This document shows, in pieces, positions 42,150 through 52,982 of a DNA stretch of 64,000 bases. The first letter of the stretch is position 1, and each line of letters begins with the position of its first letter. Position numbers and translations under genes: made by a program. The DNA comes from Semisulcospira habei (taxonomy: Eukaryota; Mollusca; Gastropoda; Semisulcospiridae). The notes under the pieces are model-generated. The model was not told the origin of the DNA and searched no databases. It saw only the letters and a list, made by a program, of their open reading frames with translations. The DNA lies in assembly GCA_036245525.1 (NCBI GenBank), contig BTPG01000006.1:69269400-69333399 (forward strand), read 5' to 3'.

Positions 42150-42520
42150 ATAGCTTTGATTTTCACTTGAGCCACCTCCATGAAAGGTCAAGGTTACATA
42201 GGTCATTAAACGGGCGATTTTTAAAGAAAATAGTTATAATCTTATTTTAAAACTTGCCAAAGAGAAAACTGATGATACAACGTTTGTTTGCAGCTCTACT
42301 AAGTTGACCTCTCGTTAAGGTCAAAGGTCACGAGAAGTAAGAAGGCTTTTATTTTAGGTTGTTGTTATTACAGGTACTTCGTTTGTGAACTTTGCAATAA
42401 GACCCCAGTGGAAATGTTTTGCTAAGGGTTAAACTGTCTATGCATAATAATTTTATTGGCTTCTTCCAAAGGTCAAATGGCAGGCATGTCAGCAAGTGTG
42501 TTGAAAATGTTCTAGGAATG
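42150..42520. repeat. Further repeat units with AGGTCA direct repeats
   Basis: catgaaaggtcaaggttaca (42178), gttaaggtcaaaggtcacga (42315) and ccaaaggtcaaatggcag (42467). They are the same family as 40500-41060. The 41640-42150 interval before it has nothing recognisable. Confidence 0.65.
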
Positions 42521-42700
42521 GGGGAATAAAAGCTACTGTATTTAGTTTTTCCACCTCAGAAGTAAATTTTATACAAGCAAGCATTATCGACACAGGTTTA
42601 TGTACATATTCAAAAGCAAATTCAGTGGAAGAGGGGTGTTCCAAGGTGCACGGCTCCCAGGATATTTTTTAATATACAATATTCTATTTTGGGGAGTTTG

Positions 42701-42712
42701 GACCCCCCCCCC

Positions 42713-42744
<32 letters not shown>
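42701..42744. repeat. Poly(C)-(CA)n tract at the A/B homology border
   Basis: A C run of about 15 bases, then CA units. About 60 bases further, homology with the copy-A LINE begins. Confidence 0.9.
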
Positions 42745-42747
<3 letters not shown>

Positions 42748-43411
42748 CAGCGCCTCTTCTTTAAAATTGTAAACTGTCCGTCGTGTGATTTTTCGCCCAT
42801 TGGTGATCTAAAGCGTGAGCCAGATGGCAAAGGCTCGAATAGGCTATGTGCTCGTCATGTATGATGGAGCTCGCTCTCTTGATGGTGTGTGCGTGGTACA
42901 AAGATTCTAGCGAGAGGATCTCGCTTCCAACAATATGAGATGCTGTTTTGATCACCCTATTTAATTTCTTGCGGGCTTTGTCGGTTGCGTTGCCATACGA
43001 CACCGTCGTTGAGAAGGAAAGAATGCTCTCAATGGCGGCGCGGTAAAACTGCACCATGATCTGCTGACTGACGCCAGAAGACTTCAACCGCCGAAGAAAA
43101 AACAGGCGCTGCTGGGCTTTCTTTACTAGCTGTTCAATATTCTTCCCCCACTTCAGGTCGTGCGAAATAAGAGTACCCAGGAACTTGAACGTTTCAACAA
43201 TTTCAATATTGTTTCCTTGGATGGTTAAGGGACAGGGGGTCAGTTTTCCTTTTCCTGAAATCAATTATCATTTCCTTGGTCTTACCAACATGCAAATCCA
43301 TGTTGTTGTCAGAACACCAGCCTACTAACATGTCTACCTCATCCCGATATGCACTCTCGTTATTGTTATGTTCAGAATCCTTGACTGTCTTATCATCCGC
43401 AAATTTCACTA

Positions 43412-44293
43412 TACAATACAATACAATACAATACAATACAATACAATACAATACAATACAATACAATACAATACAACTTTATTGTCTGTTCGAGTCAAGG
43501 CACGACAGAAATTTGCCTTTCGGCTCGTCATGAAACAACAATATAAGACATTAACAAACGCTACAAGAACATATGAAAAATTATCATTGCAGCAATCTAT
43601 CACAAGCAATCTGTCACAAGATGGGAAGTAATGTTAAGTAGATCATACTTATCGCGGCGTTATAAACGAGAGTTCAAAATCAAGACAGCATTTGGAATAA
43701 AAGACTTCTTAAAAACATTCATTTTGGCAAGTGGCATGTTGAAACGTCTGCCTGATGGTATCATTTGAAACTGATCAGATAGTGGTTGACGAGGATCATT
43801 GACAATGCTAGCAGCTATCCTTCGGACAGCTCTATGGTACAGATCATCTACTGGGTACTGTCCTAGGCCAATGATCTTCTCAGCTGTTCTGACGATACGT
43901 AACAGTCTGCCCCTGTTTTTCATACTGAGATTGCCATACCAAGCAGTGATGTTAAAAGTCAGTATGCTTTCGATCAGATCAGGCTTCTATAAACGGATTC
44001 TAAAACCCTGGAACTGACATCAAAACTTCTCAGTTTCCTAAGAAGGTACAGACGCTGGATTGCTTTTTTCACAATCAGATCGGTGTTTCCAGTGAAGGAC
44101 AGCCCACTATCCACGACTGTGCCAAGGTACTTAAATTCAGTGACCACCTCTACAGGTTGATTATTAATTGAGACAGGTTCAAAAATGTCATCAACTTTCC
44201 TGTCATCAATGACGAGTTCCTTGGTTTTCTGTACATTCATTTCGAGAAAACTATCTTTGCACCATGACTCTAATACTGCTATCTGTGCAAAGT
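43412..44293 (-). mobile_element. Nested 5'-truncated Rex1-like LINE with (TTGTA)n tail
   Basis: Flanked by ACTA at 43408-43411 and 44294-44297. Copy A reads ttcactaagcgtgtgc across the empty site. The insert's minus strand has the RT C-terminal blocks MNVQKTKELVIDDRKVDD, VVTEFKYLGTVVDSGLSFTG and KKAIQRLYLLRKLRSFDVSS, a frame break, then IVRTAEKIIGLGQYPVDDLY. Its 3' end is an ATACA array (43411-43476), the simple tail expected of such LINEs. It is a different subfamily from its host LINE. Confidence 0.85.
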
Positions 44294-44297
44294 ACTA

Positions 44298-45106
44298 TGC
44301 GTGTGCTATCATAGTGGGATACACAGTCGTGTGTAAGAAGAGAATACAACAGTGGGGATAAAACACATCCTTGGGGAGCTCCCGTACTCAAGGTCAAAGA
44401 CTGGGATACATGTCCACATTGAAAAGAAGTAGGGGACTGACACAGCTGAACACAGTTCTGACCGCACGAACCTATCTTGACAATCTGGGGTCTGTTTAAC
44501 AAGAAATCCAGAACCCAGTTACAGATGGACTGTGCGAAGCCAAGGTGCAGCAGCTTTTCATGCAGTTTGGACGGTATGATAGTGTTGAATGCGCTGCTGT
44601 AATCAACAAAAAGCAGCCTAACATACGCATTTGGCTTCTCCAGATGCTGCAGAATACAGTGCGGTCCTAGCGTCACAGCGTCCTATACTGATCGGTTCGC
44701 GTGGTAATCAAACTGATAAGGATCGAGGGAGGGGGCATAACAGACTTGATGTGCTGCAGGATCAGCCGCTCGAGCGTTTTCATTATGACGGAGGTCAATG
44801 CCACAGGCCTGTAGTCGTTAAGGGTACTGATGGTTGCCTATTTTGGTACGGGGATATTAGTTGACTTTTTGAGACAGTGTGGAACCTTGCATGTCTGTAA
44901 TGACCAGTAAATATGACTGTGAGAACGCCCGAGAGCTGGTCGGCACAGTAACGCAAAAGGCCAGGAGGAATTTCATCAGGACCTGCTGCCTTACGCACAT
45001 TCAAAAGACTTAGAAGTCGCCTCACGTCCGTTTCACACACCACAAGAAAATCATCAACGGTACTAAGTGGGGGTGGCACAGAAACAATGCTCGTTAACGA
45101 ACTCAT
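44298..45106 (-). pseudogene. RT N-terminal part of LINE copy B
   Basis: Minus strand: LLSLLNVRKAAGPDEIPPGL (45000-45050), then a frame break, then FVDYSSAFNTIIPSKLHEKL and STGAPQGCVLSPLLYSLLTH down to 44300. The FADD motif (VKFADDKTV) now lies on the far side of the nested insertion at about 43385-43410. Confidence 0.85.
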
Positions 45107-45330
45107 TTAACATCTCCCTTTTATATAGCTATACGCAAAATATATAGTAAAAATAAGAAACATTACGGTCTCCAGTGTGGATCAACCGGTTTTTGTGAAA
45201 CGGCCATTTTCTCGCCAATGAGCACCTTAATCCGAAAATAAAAAAAAGTCCCGTGATAATTCTTTAGGAACAGTATCTTAAAATTTCAAGCTTGGTTTGT
45301 CCGTCCTCAAACGCGGGCTCAAGTAGCTGT

Positions 45331-45459
<129 letters not shown>

Positions 45460-45664
45460 TACATACATACGGCGCTTGGCACCCAAAAGACGTTCTCTAT
45501 CAAGGTTTGCGTAGCCTGGCGTGACGTCATTTATCGTGTTACTTCTTTGCTAGTATTTCTGCGTCACATGCCTGCTTTTCAACCCAGCCCCATTTCAAAG
45601 TCTACCGTATTTTCAATACGAAAGACAAAAAAAAAAATGTTTAGACAACACGAGATAATTAAAT

Positions 45665-46535
45665 TTACGTTTGCCTTAGATAAATGCTTGTACAGTTTTG
45701 CTTTAAACGCAGCACGAAATTAACTTGTTGTAGATGCGGAGGAAGAAAATTCCACAGGAAACCACCTGAGTATGACAAAATGGATTTATACAAATCAATG
45801 CGGGGCCGCTTTGTGCTCAGGCTGCTCCGAGAGGTGCTGTATCTCTCCTCAGTAATAGTAAAGAATTTCGATAAGTAGCCTGGGGCCTTACCGTTAGGAG
45901 CTTTGTGCACTAGCACGCACTATTTAAATACTTAATGTTTTTTAAGAGAAAGGAGTCCAGCTGCGTCGAGACTCACCTCAGTGGGTAGAGAGGAAATAGG
46001 AATAATTAATTTGGCTGCTCTCCTGTATAGCGAATTATTTTCTTGAACTGGGCCTCGCTGCAGTCATCCCAAACTGTCGAGGCACAATCAATGTGGGGCT
46101 TGAGGTATCCATTGAAAAATAGTTTACTCGTGGTCAAATTAATGACCGCTTTCAGTATAGACCGTAAAAATAATTTCTGTGAAATTGTGTTTCCGATGTG
46201 TATAAGATGAGGTTGCCAACTGAGTTGGTTATCTACACTGATGACCCCCAGTAAGCGGTGCTGCTGTACTTGCTCCATGGGGACAGCTTCAAATGAGAAG
46301 TTTAGAGGCGCAGGTTGCAGCTGATGTTTCTGTCGTGTTGTGACTAGCATGCTTTTTGTTTAGTTGGATAGACTATCATTCTATTGCTACTGCACCATAC
46401 AGAGACTTCTTGTATGCTCTGCTGGAGGCTGTTAGTAATGTCGGCTACAGTTTTACCGGCCTCATATAGCGTCGAATCGTCAGCAAACATGTCACACTCA
46501 GCACTAGCACATGATTGCTGTCGAGGCATCGGCAA
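45665..46535 (-). pseudogene. LINE reverse transcriptase C-terminal fragment, copy B
   Basis: Paralogue of 7119-8090. Blocks: CDMFADDSTLYEAGKTVADI (46344-46535, FADD intact), a frame break near 46350, LVTTRQKHQLQPAPLNFSFE and QHRLLGVISVDNQLSWQPHL (46006-46350), and RYSTSRSSLSTKRPRIDLYK (45665-45916). Frame breaks differ from those in copy A, so the two have decayed independently. Confidence 0.85.
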
Positions 46536-46599
46536 AAGTGTTGCTTCAAAATAGCCAACTTTTCTTACATCTCACCTCACCTTTTTATCAGCGAAGCAG

Positions 46600-46605
46600 A
46601 CTGTA

Positions 46606-46641
<36 letters not shown>

Positions 46642-46743
46642 CGTAGTATCATCATCATCATCATCATTGTGACATCGGCAAAAGTGTTGCTTCAAAATAT
46701 CCAACTTTTCTTATATCCCACCTTTTTATCAGCGAAGCAGACT

Positions 46744-46785
<42 letters not shown>

Positions 46786-46810
46786 TCATCATCATCATCA
46801 TCATCAATAT
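46600..46810. repeat. (TAG)n/(ATC)n triplet arrays around a 65-bp duplicate
   Basis: Triplet runs at 46608-46673 and 46745-46808 bracket the second copy of the aaaatatccaacttttctta block. The runs are longer than those in copy A. Confidence 0.9.
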
Positions 46811-46833
46811 TATTATCATTATTAGTTCTTGTA

Positions 46834-46897
46834 CTGTTCTTGCGCCGTGAGATGGCCTTAGTCGCCTGCTCGGCGTTAAACCCCAATAACTAACTTG
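46834..46897 (-). repeat. SINE-like repeat adjoining exon 46909
   Basis: cgccgtgagatggccttagt...gcgttaaaccccaataacta, ending 11-12 bases before the acceptor AG, as in copy A. Confidence 0.8.
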
Positions 46898-46908
46898 TAC
46901 TGTTCCAG

Positions 46909-47089
46909 GACGTGAAGACAATGAAAGAGGATATTTACGACAAACGTAACGCGGATGCCAAATTTGGTGTGCTGAATTTTGACGGTCTGACTGCGGATGA
47001 TCCTGCCTTTGGTGTCCCAAGAGAGACGCTTGACTGCCCTATCGGGACGTACTTCAGACCTAGAGACAATACCGTGTCACTCTCTTGTG
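46909..47089 (+). CDS. Gene B exon: domain preceding ephrin-like repeats
   Basis: The acceptor is tactgttccag and the donor G|GTAACT; phase 0 to 1, 181 bases. It encodes DVKTMKEDIYDKRNADAKFG, VLNFDGLTADDPAFG and LDCPIGTYFRPRDNTVSLSC. It is nearly identical to 8392-8572 and joins the phase-0 exon 41195-41356. The strong conservation of both copies, including splice sites, while the neighbouring LINEs have decayed independently, argues for recent duplication or selection; I cannot separate the two by eye. Confidence 0.75.
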
Positions 47090-47145
47090 GTAACTACAAA
47101 CGTGTTTTCAAATTCGCCCACTGTTGTTGAAGCAGACTGGTTAAA

Positions 47146-47283
47146 CTCTTGACTGCGGAGAAAAATGAGTACGATCCAACTGCCAGAAGCATAGATCCTC
47201 ATGAGCCCCCGCATGAGCCCCCGCAGTTGAAAATCTATGCCCCTTGAAAAAAAAACACTTTGAATCCACTTTTTGGGGAATAC
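47146..47283. mobile_element. Fold-back element FB1, copy B of 8621-8775
   Basis: aagcatagatcctcatgagc then cccgcatgagcccccgcagt. The right part is truncated by the DIRS insertion at about 47287. Confidence 0.7.
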
Positions 47284-47296
47284 TTTGTTTCTTCGA

Positions 47297-47477
47297 ATAA
47301 CATTACCGATGGCATTACTATGTGAATGGAGCACTTAGCTTATCAATTCAGCATATGGATCGTTGTGTACAGCAACGTCACCGGGGATGCAACCCGAGTG
47401 AGCTGTACCAACATTCCTGAGTAGCTTCCCTTCACTCATACGGGTATGTGCGCAATGTCACCAGTTTCGCGCTTAGC
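47297..47477 (+). repeat. DIRS left inverted terminal repeat
   Basis: Begins aacattaccgatggcattac and includes gtcaccggggatgcaacccg and ctcatacgggtatgtgcgc. The complement lies at the right end. Confidence 0.9.
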
Positions 47478-49083
47478 TCCCTGCTAGCTCCCTGCTAGCA
47501 GGTTGCTCTTCAGCCTACGGCTTCGACGTAGTGTCGATTATTTGATTTTCCCTACCAGTCTCTTGACATGACGAGGTAAGGCCTTGGGTACTGCCCCCGC
47601 CAGTGGTCCCGGAAAATTCCTGTCCGGCGGTGGCAATACCCTTTGGATATTTTCGTTTTCTTTGCATTTCAACCGGCGCAGTCGTGCTTTGCTTACGGGC
47701 CCGGTTCGCTACACGGTCCCGTCCGCCTCTTGGTTCGCCTTACAGAGGCGCCAACTCTTCTGTTTTCACCGTAATTTTACGCCGATATTAATTTCTGATC
47801 ATCCTACGGCCAAGTGAATTATTTTCCGGCGGACTTAGCGCTGTAATTGCTCGCTAACTGTTGCCAATTCTCGCTGTGGCTCGTTTACCGCCGAGCCATC
47901 GCGTTTCCCTCGAGGTGAAACATGAGCTAATCGGAATGGTACTCGAGTTAGCGCACCCATTCGGAATCTGTGTTATGCCTAATCGCAGGTAGTGTGATTT
48001 CCGTTCCTTTTCGTAGATCTTGGGATTCGCGGTTTTACACTGTACGCGTGGGTGACGATAGTATCCGTTCACACGTCCATTTCTGATTGGCTGTATGCTG
48101 AGGCGGGAACCGTGTAGCGGCAGAAGTTTTGCAACATTATTCCCCAGGCTATCCGTGCTTAACCGCGTCCTAGGGTCACGCGGACATGCTCGCTGGGTCC
48201 CCTGTCAATGAGTTTTGTGGATTAGACGTTGTTGCACATTTTCTTCTCGAGCGCACCATACCCGTCAGCGCGGCCGATCCTTCAGGCCCGTTGTTCCGAA
48301 CAATGTTGCCGGACAGTGACATTGCTTACAGTTCAGCGGCGGCGACTGTTGTGGACCTGCAGACTTCCAACAAAGGACACGTTGTTTCTCTCTTTCTGCG
48401 TTAAAAGGCAGGACCTTAACCTTGAATGGCCAAGTGTTATATCCACTTGAGATCTTCCGGTCGAATTTTATTCTTCCTGTCCAGTTGGAAGAAGGTATGG
48501 TCAGGTAGTGACAGTAGGTACTGGCAGGGCTCCCCGCGGTCCGTCCACAGCGTGACGCTACGAACAGTTTACTCAGCTTGACATAGCGATATTACTAACC
48601 ATATGCGGAGAGGGAGAGAAGATGGCTTATGTGATATTGGAATTTTGACCTGCCAGTACCTCCTGACAGGGGTTAGCTCCTCTGCCTTTATCCCTTCTCG
48701 CACTGATGTGTTACAGTATGCCAGCCCAGACATACCGGCTGTTGGGGCCTTCAGTGGCCCACCGACATGTACACCGTGTACCGGCTGCTCGGCTTCTCGG
48801 ACATGCGACGTGTATGCCCCTTGGAGGGAACTTCCGTGGGCGCAGTTATGGGGCTTACCGCAGGGAACGACCCGCTGCCCCCGGGACCCACGCGCGTAGC
48901 AGGGTAGTCTGTCCGTCAGGAACACCCGTACTGCTACAACGCCTTCTGCCCTGCCCGGCCATCGGTGTGCGCTATCAGACGACGTGATGTCCACGGCTCG
49001 CTCGGCCCAGCCACCATCTTACACCCAGTCGTCTCGCCCACGACTCTCCCCCACTCTCACAGACAGTTCGTGGGCAATGGAGC

Positions 49084-49572
49084 TTGGTGTCGGGCCCCCT
49101 CCCCACGGGGCGTGCAATCAGGGGTGAGATGGCCTCCCCCAAAGCAGGACGGCTACGCGTCCCGACCACTACAGTGGTCACACACGTGAGTTCACACCGT
49201 GCTTTGCCTGTTACCGGTATGGAAATGACAAGAACCTTACGAGCCTCGGTACAACCTTTGGACTATGCGATCAGTCTCGACCTTTCCGACGTATACCTGC
49301 ACGTTCCCATGCACCCCGCCTCGCGGCGTTACCTACGATTCGCCTTCGCGGGGTTGTATACCAGTTCCGGGCTCTTCCCTTCGGTCTCAACCTCAGCCCT
49401 TGGTTCTTTACCAGGATTATGGACGGCCAGAGCCAGGCAGGATTCCTCGAGTCCTACTTCCAATTATCTCGACGACCTGCGCCTCAGGAATCAGGACTCG
49501 GCCATAATAGCGGCGGTCCCGATCTCGTTGCTGATCCGGCCGCTTCTGCTTCGTTGGACAGATCACTCTTGA
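49084..49572 (+). pseudogene. DIRS reverse transcriptase, frame-broken
   Basis: DYAISLDLSDVYLHVPMHPA then SRRYLRFAFAG (about 49,260-49,350) is RT motif A with its aspartate. A frame change leads to YQFRALPFGLNLSPWFFTRI (about 49,358-49,418). The first frame resumes with NYLDDLRLRNQDSA (about 49,462), the catalytic YLDD. This block order and wording are characteristic of DIRS1-group RTs in fishes and molluscs. Confidence 0.85.
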
Positions 49573-49598
49573 TTGGCGACAGGAGTCCCGCCCTCCCC

Positions 49599-49656
49599 CC
49601 CCTCCCCCCTCCCCCTCCCCCCTCCCCCCTCCCCCTCCCCCCCCTCCCCCCCCCCT
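49599..49656. repeat. C-rich tract (CCCCCT)n inside the DIRS element
   Basis: Runs of 4-10 cytosines separated by single T residues. The complementary strand has several G runs suited to a quadruplex. It probably expanded after insertion, since it interrupts the RT-RNase H connection. Confidence 0.9.
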
Positions 49657-49659
49657 TTT

Positions 49660-49960
49660 CGCCTACTTTCTCCATTTGCACGGACGCAAGTCACGACGGC
49701 TGGAGGAGGGCCCCTTTACTGCTAGAGTTCAGCTTACCCTCCCTCGGTACTAGTGCCCAAGGTGCTCCTCAAGCTTCGGACGTGCAACACGGTCCTCCTG
49801 CTCGTCGTTCCGTTCAGTTGGAACAGGACGTGGACGACAGACCTTTTGAGCCTCGCCACCGACCCGCCTCTCCGGCACCCCGGCCTCGGACGATGCTGAA
49901 GCAGCCCAGGCAGAACCTCTTCCACCCCTGTCCGGAGAGACTGCTGCTTCACGCCTGAAG
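49660..49960 (+). pseudogene. DIRS RNase H remnant
   Basis: FSICTDASHDGWRRAP near 49,664 contains the TDAS start of an RNase H fold as in DIRS elements. The following residues drift out of any recognisable pattern, partly through frame change. Confidence 0.6.
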
Positions 49961-49964
49961 GTTA

Positions 49965-50938
49965 TCCGACATGCCCTCTCAGCTCGAGGTTTCTCGGAAG
50001 CGGCAGTGGAGGCGATGGCGGCAGCCCGCAGACCGTCCACCCTGCGGGTGTACGAGGGAAAATGGATGGTTCTACAGTCCTGGTGCGAGCCCCGGCGCCT
50101 CACCCCCACGGCCTGACCACGCCGCAGCTGGCCGAGTTCTGCTTGTGGCTGTTTCATGAACAGGACTTGGCCCCGATCACCATTCGTGGTTATCATTCGA
50201 TTGGGGCGGACACGTATCGGCACTTAGGCCGACCGGACCCTGCAGCGTGCAAGGACCTCTCAGACTCGATGTCCCATTTCGAACTCCAGCGACCAGTCAC
50301 TCGTTCTCTCGTTTCATGCTGGGATCTCCCGTGGGTATTGACCTGGTTGAACTCCAGTCGGTTCGAGCCTCTTCCACTCGCCCGCCTCGCGGACGTGACT
50401 AGGCAGACCTGCTTCCTCCTGGCCCTCGCCACAGCCGCCAGAGTCAGCGAGTTGAATGCCCTGACCGTAGACCCAGCCTGCATGCAGTTCAGGACGGACG
50501 GTTCGGTTCAGTTTCTGACCAACCTTTCGTTCTTGGCCAAGACTCCCCTTGTGTGGAGTCTTCGGCCGCTTACAGGATTCGACCGGTCCCAGACATCACG
50601 GCTGCAGGACCCGGTCCGAGCGTTAAAAATCTACCTGCGCAGAGTGGAGCCCTTGAGGAGAGGTCGCTCCCGCCTCTTCCTGCCCTTGGCCCCAGTCCGG
50701 GCTGACATTTCCGCTCAGACGATCTCGTCTTGGTTGCGATGGACTATACGTTCCGCTTACAATGATCTCTCCCTACAGGGCGAAAAGAGAATGCGGATAC
50801 GGGCTCAAGAAGTCAGAGCGGTTGCAGCCAGCGTCGCGTTCCACCGCAACTGCTCAGTCAGAGACATCGTTGCAGCGGTCAAGTGGCGTTCAAAGTCCAC
50901 CTTCGCCCGCTTCTATCTCCGTGGCACACGGTTACTCG
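49965..50938 (+). pseudogene. DIRS tyrosine recombinase, copy 1
   Basis: An N-terminal part in one frame (AARRPSTLRVYEGKWMVLQS near 50,020) gives way to a long frame from 50062 onward. That frame has TPQLAEFCLWLFHEQDLAPI (core-binding region), TCFLLALATAARVSELNALT (first catalytic Arg), RIRAQEVRAVAASVAFHRNC and KSTFARFYLRG (Tyr codon at 50914-50916). The histidine of the HxxR pair is Gln here (CAA at 50805-50807). In the family this position is His, so the copy is probably inactive. It runs directly into a second recombinase copy. Confidence 0.85.
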
Positions 50939-51850
50939 CATGCGGCAGTGGAGATTTTCGCTACGGCCCGCAGATCCTCCACCCGCAGAGTGTACGAAGG
51001 GCAGTGGCGCCTCGACGACTTTCCCCCACGGCCCTGACCATGCCGCACCTGGCCGATTTCTTCTTGTGGCTCTTGAGGAACACCATTTGGTGCCTATCAC
51101 CATCCGGGACTACCTAGCTATGGTCGTCGACCCTACCAGCACTTGCGGCGTAGCGATCCAGGCAAAGATCCTTCGGACCTGATGTCCCTTTGGAGCTCCG
51201 TCGCCCGGTTCCGCGCTCACTAGTGCCCCGCTGGGACCTACCCTAGGTCCACACGTGGTCTCTACTCCGGGCGGTTTGAGCCCCTGGCCCGAATGGCCGA
51301 CGTTACCAGGAAGACGTGCTTCCTCCTGGCACTCGCCACAGCTGCGCGAGTTAGCGAACTGCTTGCCCTCTCCGTAGAGCCCGCCTGCCTGCAGTTCCGG
51401 ACGAATGACATCGTAAAGCTCCTCACGAACCAGGCCTTTTCTCGCCAAGAACAGGCTCCCATTGGCCAGGGCACAGGTGATCAACCTCCGGTCGCTGCCG
51501 GACGCTTTTCAGTCCCAGGAGTACTGCCAGCAGGACCCTGTCAAGGCTTTGAAGATATACCCCCGCAAGGACAACGCCTTTCCGGAGAGACAGGTCCCGC
51601 CTTTTCCTACCCTTGTATCGTGGCAGGACGGACATTACCGCGCAGACTATTTCTTCCTGGTTGCGGTGGGTCATCCGCTCCGCTTATGAGGACCTCTCCC
51701 CTACAAGGGCCAAGCGAATGCGAATTCCGGCGCACGAAGTCAGAGCTGTGTCGACCAGCCTCACCTTTGACAGCAACTACGGGGTACGGGACATCGTCGC
51801 CGCGGTGGGGTGAAGAGCAGAGTCCTCCTTTGCCCGCTTAAATCAGCGCG
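50939..51850 (+). pseudogene. DIRS tyrosine recombinase, copy 2 in tandem
   Basis: Starts within the N-terminal region (AAVEIFATARRSSTRRVYEG near 50,942), offset about 942 bp from copy 1. It repeats the same order in broken frames: VALEEHHLVPITIRDYLAM, TCFLLALATAARVSELLALS (about 51,315) and RIPAHEVRAVSTSLTF with His present (CAC at 51733-51735). The end tttgcccgcttaaatcagcg has Asn (AAT, 51841-51843) where copy 1 has the catalytic Tyr. The two copies differ at many sites, so the duplication is not recent or joined two different elements. Confidence 0.8.
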
Positions 51851-52028
51851 ACCTCTCAAGCCAGCGGGACAACCTGGCCCTGGTGGGCGTCTCGGCAGCT
51901 CAACACTCCCTGCCGGTACTCCAGGCGCCTTGGGTAACGCTTAGGTGAAATTGGGAGGTGTTGATCCCATCCTTTTGCTAAAGCGTTCGCAGTGGCGGGG
52001 TACGTGGGCGGCGCCCTCCTCCTTTTCG

Positions 52029-52126
52029 TTATTTTTCCACACAGTAATGCCATCGGCAATGTTTTTCGAAGAAACAAATGTGTTGACCTAAAATGTATTT
52101 TTTTCGAGAAAATACTTACCGATGGC
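52029..52126 (+). repeat. DIRS internal complementary region
   Basis: The left half (cacacagtaatgccatcggc...cgaagaaacaaa) is the complement of the element's left end at 47284-47325. The right half (gtatttttttcgagaaaata-cttaccgatggc) is the complement of its right end at about 52333-52365. This double complementarity is the template for circularisation in the DIRS1 model. Confidence 0.9.
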
Positions 52127-52167
52127 CCTCAGAGGGCCCTCCCACCAGCCCCGATCGCCGCCAGTAA

Positions 52168-52353
52168 GCTAAGAGCGAAACTGGTGACACTGCGCACATA
52201 CCCGTATGAGGGAAGGGAAGCTACTCAGGAATGTTGGTACAGCTCACTCGGGTTGCATCCCCGGTGACGTTGCTGTATACAACGATCCCTAGGCTGAAAT
52301 TGACAAGCTAAGTGCTCCTTCCACATAGTAATGCCATCGGTAAGTATTTTCTC
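52168..52353 (-). repeat. DIRS right inverted terminal repeat
   Basis: Complement of 47297-47477: cgcacatacccgtatgaggg, cgggttgcatccccggtgac, agtaatgccatcggtaagta. Confidence 0.9.
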
Positions 52354-52468
52354 GAAAAAATACACTTTACAGAAAAACAGATTTATATTTATATATTCGG
52401 TTCAAAGTTAGTTAAAGGTACGGAGTACAGGTTTATTCATTCTGTCTCCCTGCCTGTCTGCGTGCCAG

Positions 52469-52469
<1 letters not shown>

Positions 52470-52562
<93 letters not shown>
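52470..52562. repeat. (CT)n microsatellite
   Basis: About 46 CT units. It is the single array that replaces copy A's two arrays and the intervening 8,870-9,550 sequence. Confidence 0.95.
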
Positions 52563-52564
<2 letters not shown>

Positions 52565-52982
52565 AAGTGTTTTTTTTCTTTCTCGCATTGATGATTTACG
52601 TATATCTAATGACCGCTAAGAGGTATAAAGAAATATTTGGAGGTCATTGTGCGTTTAATGCCTTGTCAAGTTGGTTTCCTGCCTAAGCCTTTGTTTTGAG
52701 CGCAACTGGCCTGATACAAACGTATTCTATGATAACAGAGATTGCCTGACACACAATGGTTTTGAAGAACACACAGGAGAGAGAAACACACTAAGAAAAG
52801 ACAATTACAACACAGTTTGAATAAATTGTGTTGCAATTGTTCTTTTCTAAGCTTGTTTTTTTCTCAGTTGGGTTCTTCTCTGCATTTTACACGCTTGGCA
52901 GTCGCCTTTTTGGTCTGGACAATGACTCTTTCACATTTGTCTCGCTTGTAGGTGGCTTGAATCCTCATCAATCTCTTTCCAG

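Larger units (their letters stand above)
42790..45115 (-). mobile_element. Rex1/Babar-like LINE, copy B, with a nested LINE
   Basis: Paralogue of 3484-6690. Homology with copy A starts near 42808 and continues to 43411, is interrupted by a nested LINE (43412-44293), and resumes to about 45115. The block at 42761-43264 reads FKFLGTLISHDLKWGKNIEQ and AIESILSFSTTVSYGNATDK. The 3' UTR present in copy A is missing here. No LTR is present at the AAAAT site. Confidence 0.85.
47287..52355 (+). mobile_element. DIRS-like tyrosine-recombinase retrotransposon
   Basis: A 5.07-kb insert absent from copy A, where ttttggggaatgc runs on to gagttaaagg-tacggagt. It has inverted terminal repeats (47297-47477 against 52168-52353) and an internal complementary region (52029-52126). 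Its order is DIRS-type: reverse transcriptase with YLDD, RNase H, then tyrosine recombinase, which is present twice. No gag frame was recognised in 47,500-49,000. All frames are broken, so it is not autonomous now. It is GC-rich (about 49,600-51,900) compared with its AT-rich surroundings. It lies in the intron between gene B exons 46909 and 52983, in the same orientation as the gene. Confidence 0.9.

Noticed and set aside
48569..48994. Open frames on both strands (141 aa minus, 98 aa plus) as a possible DIRS gag
   Set aside because: Neither shows a gag-like or zinc-knuckle pattern that I can recognise, and the two overlap. I leave gag unassigned.
49734..50223. Minus-strand open frame of 157 residues in the DIRS region
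   Set aside because: It lies antisense to the RNase H and recombinase coding sequence in a GC-rich stretch, where stop codons are rare by composition. It has no domain of its own.
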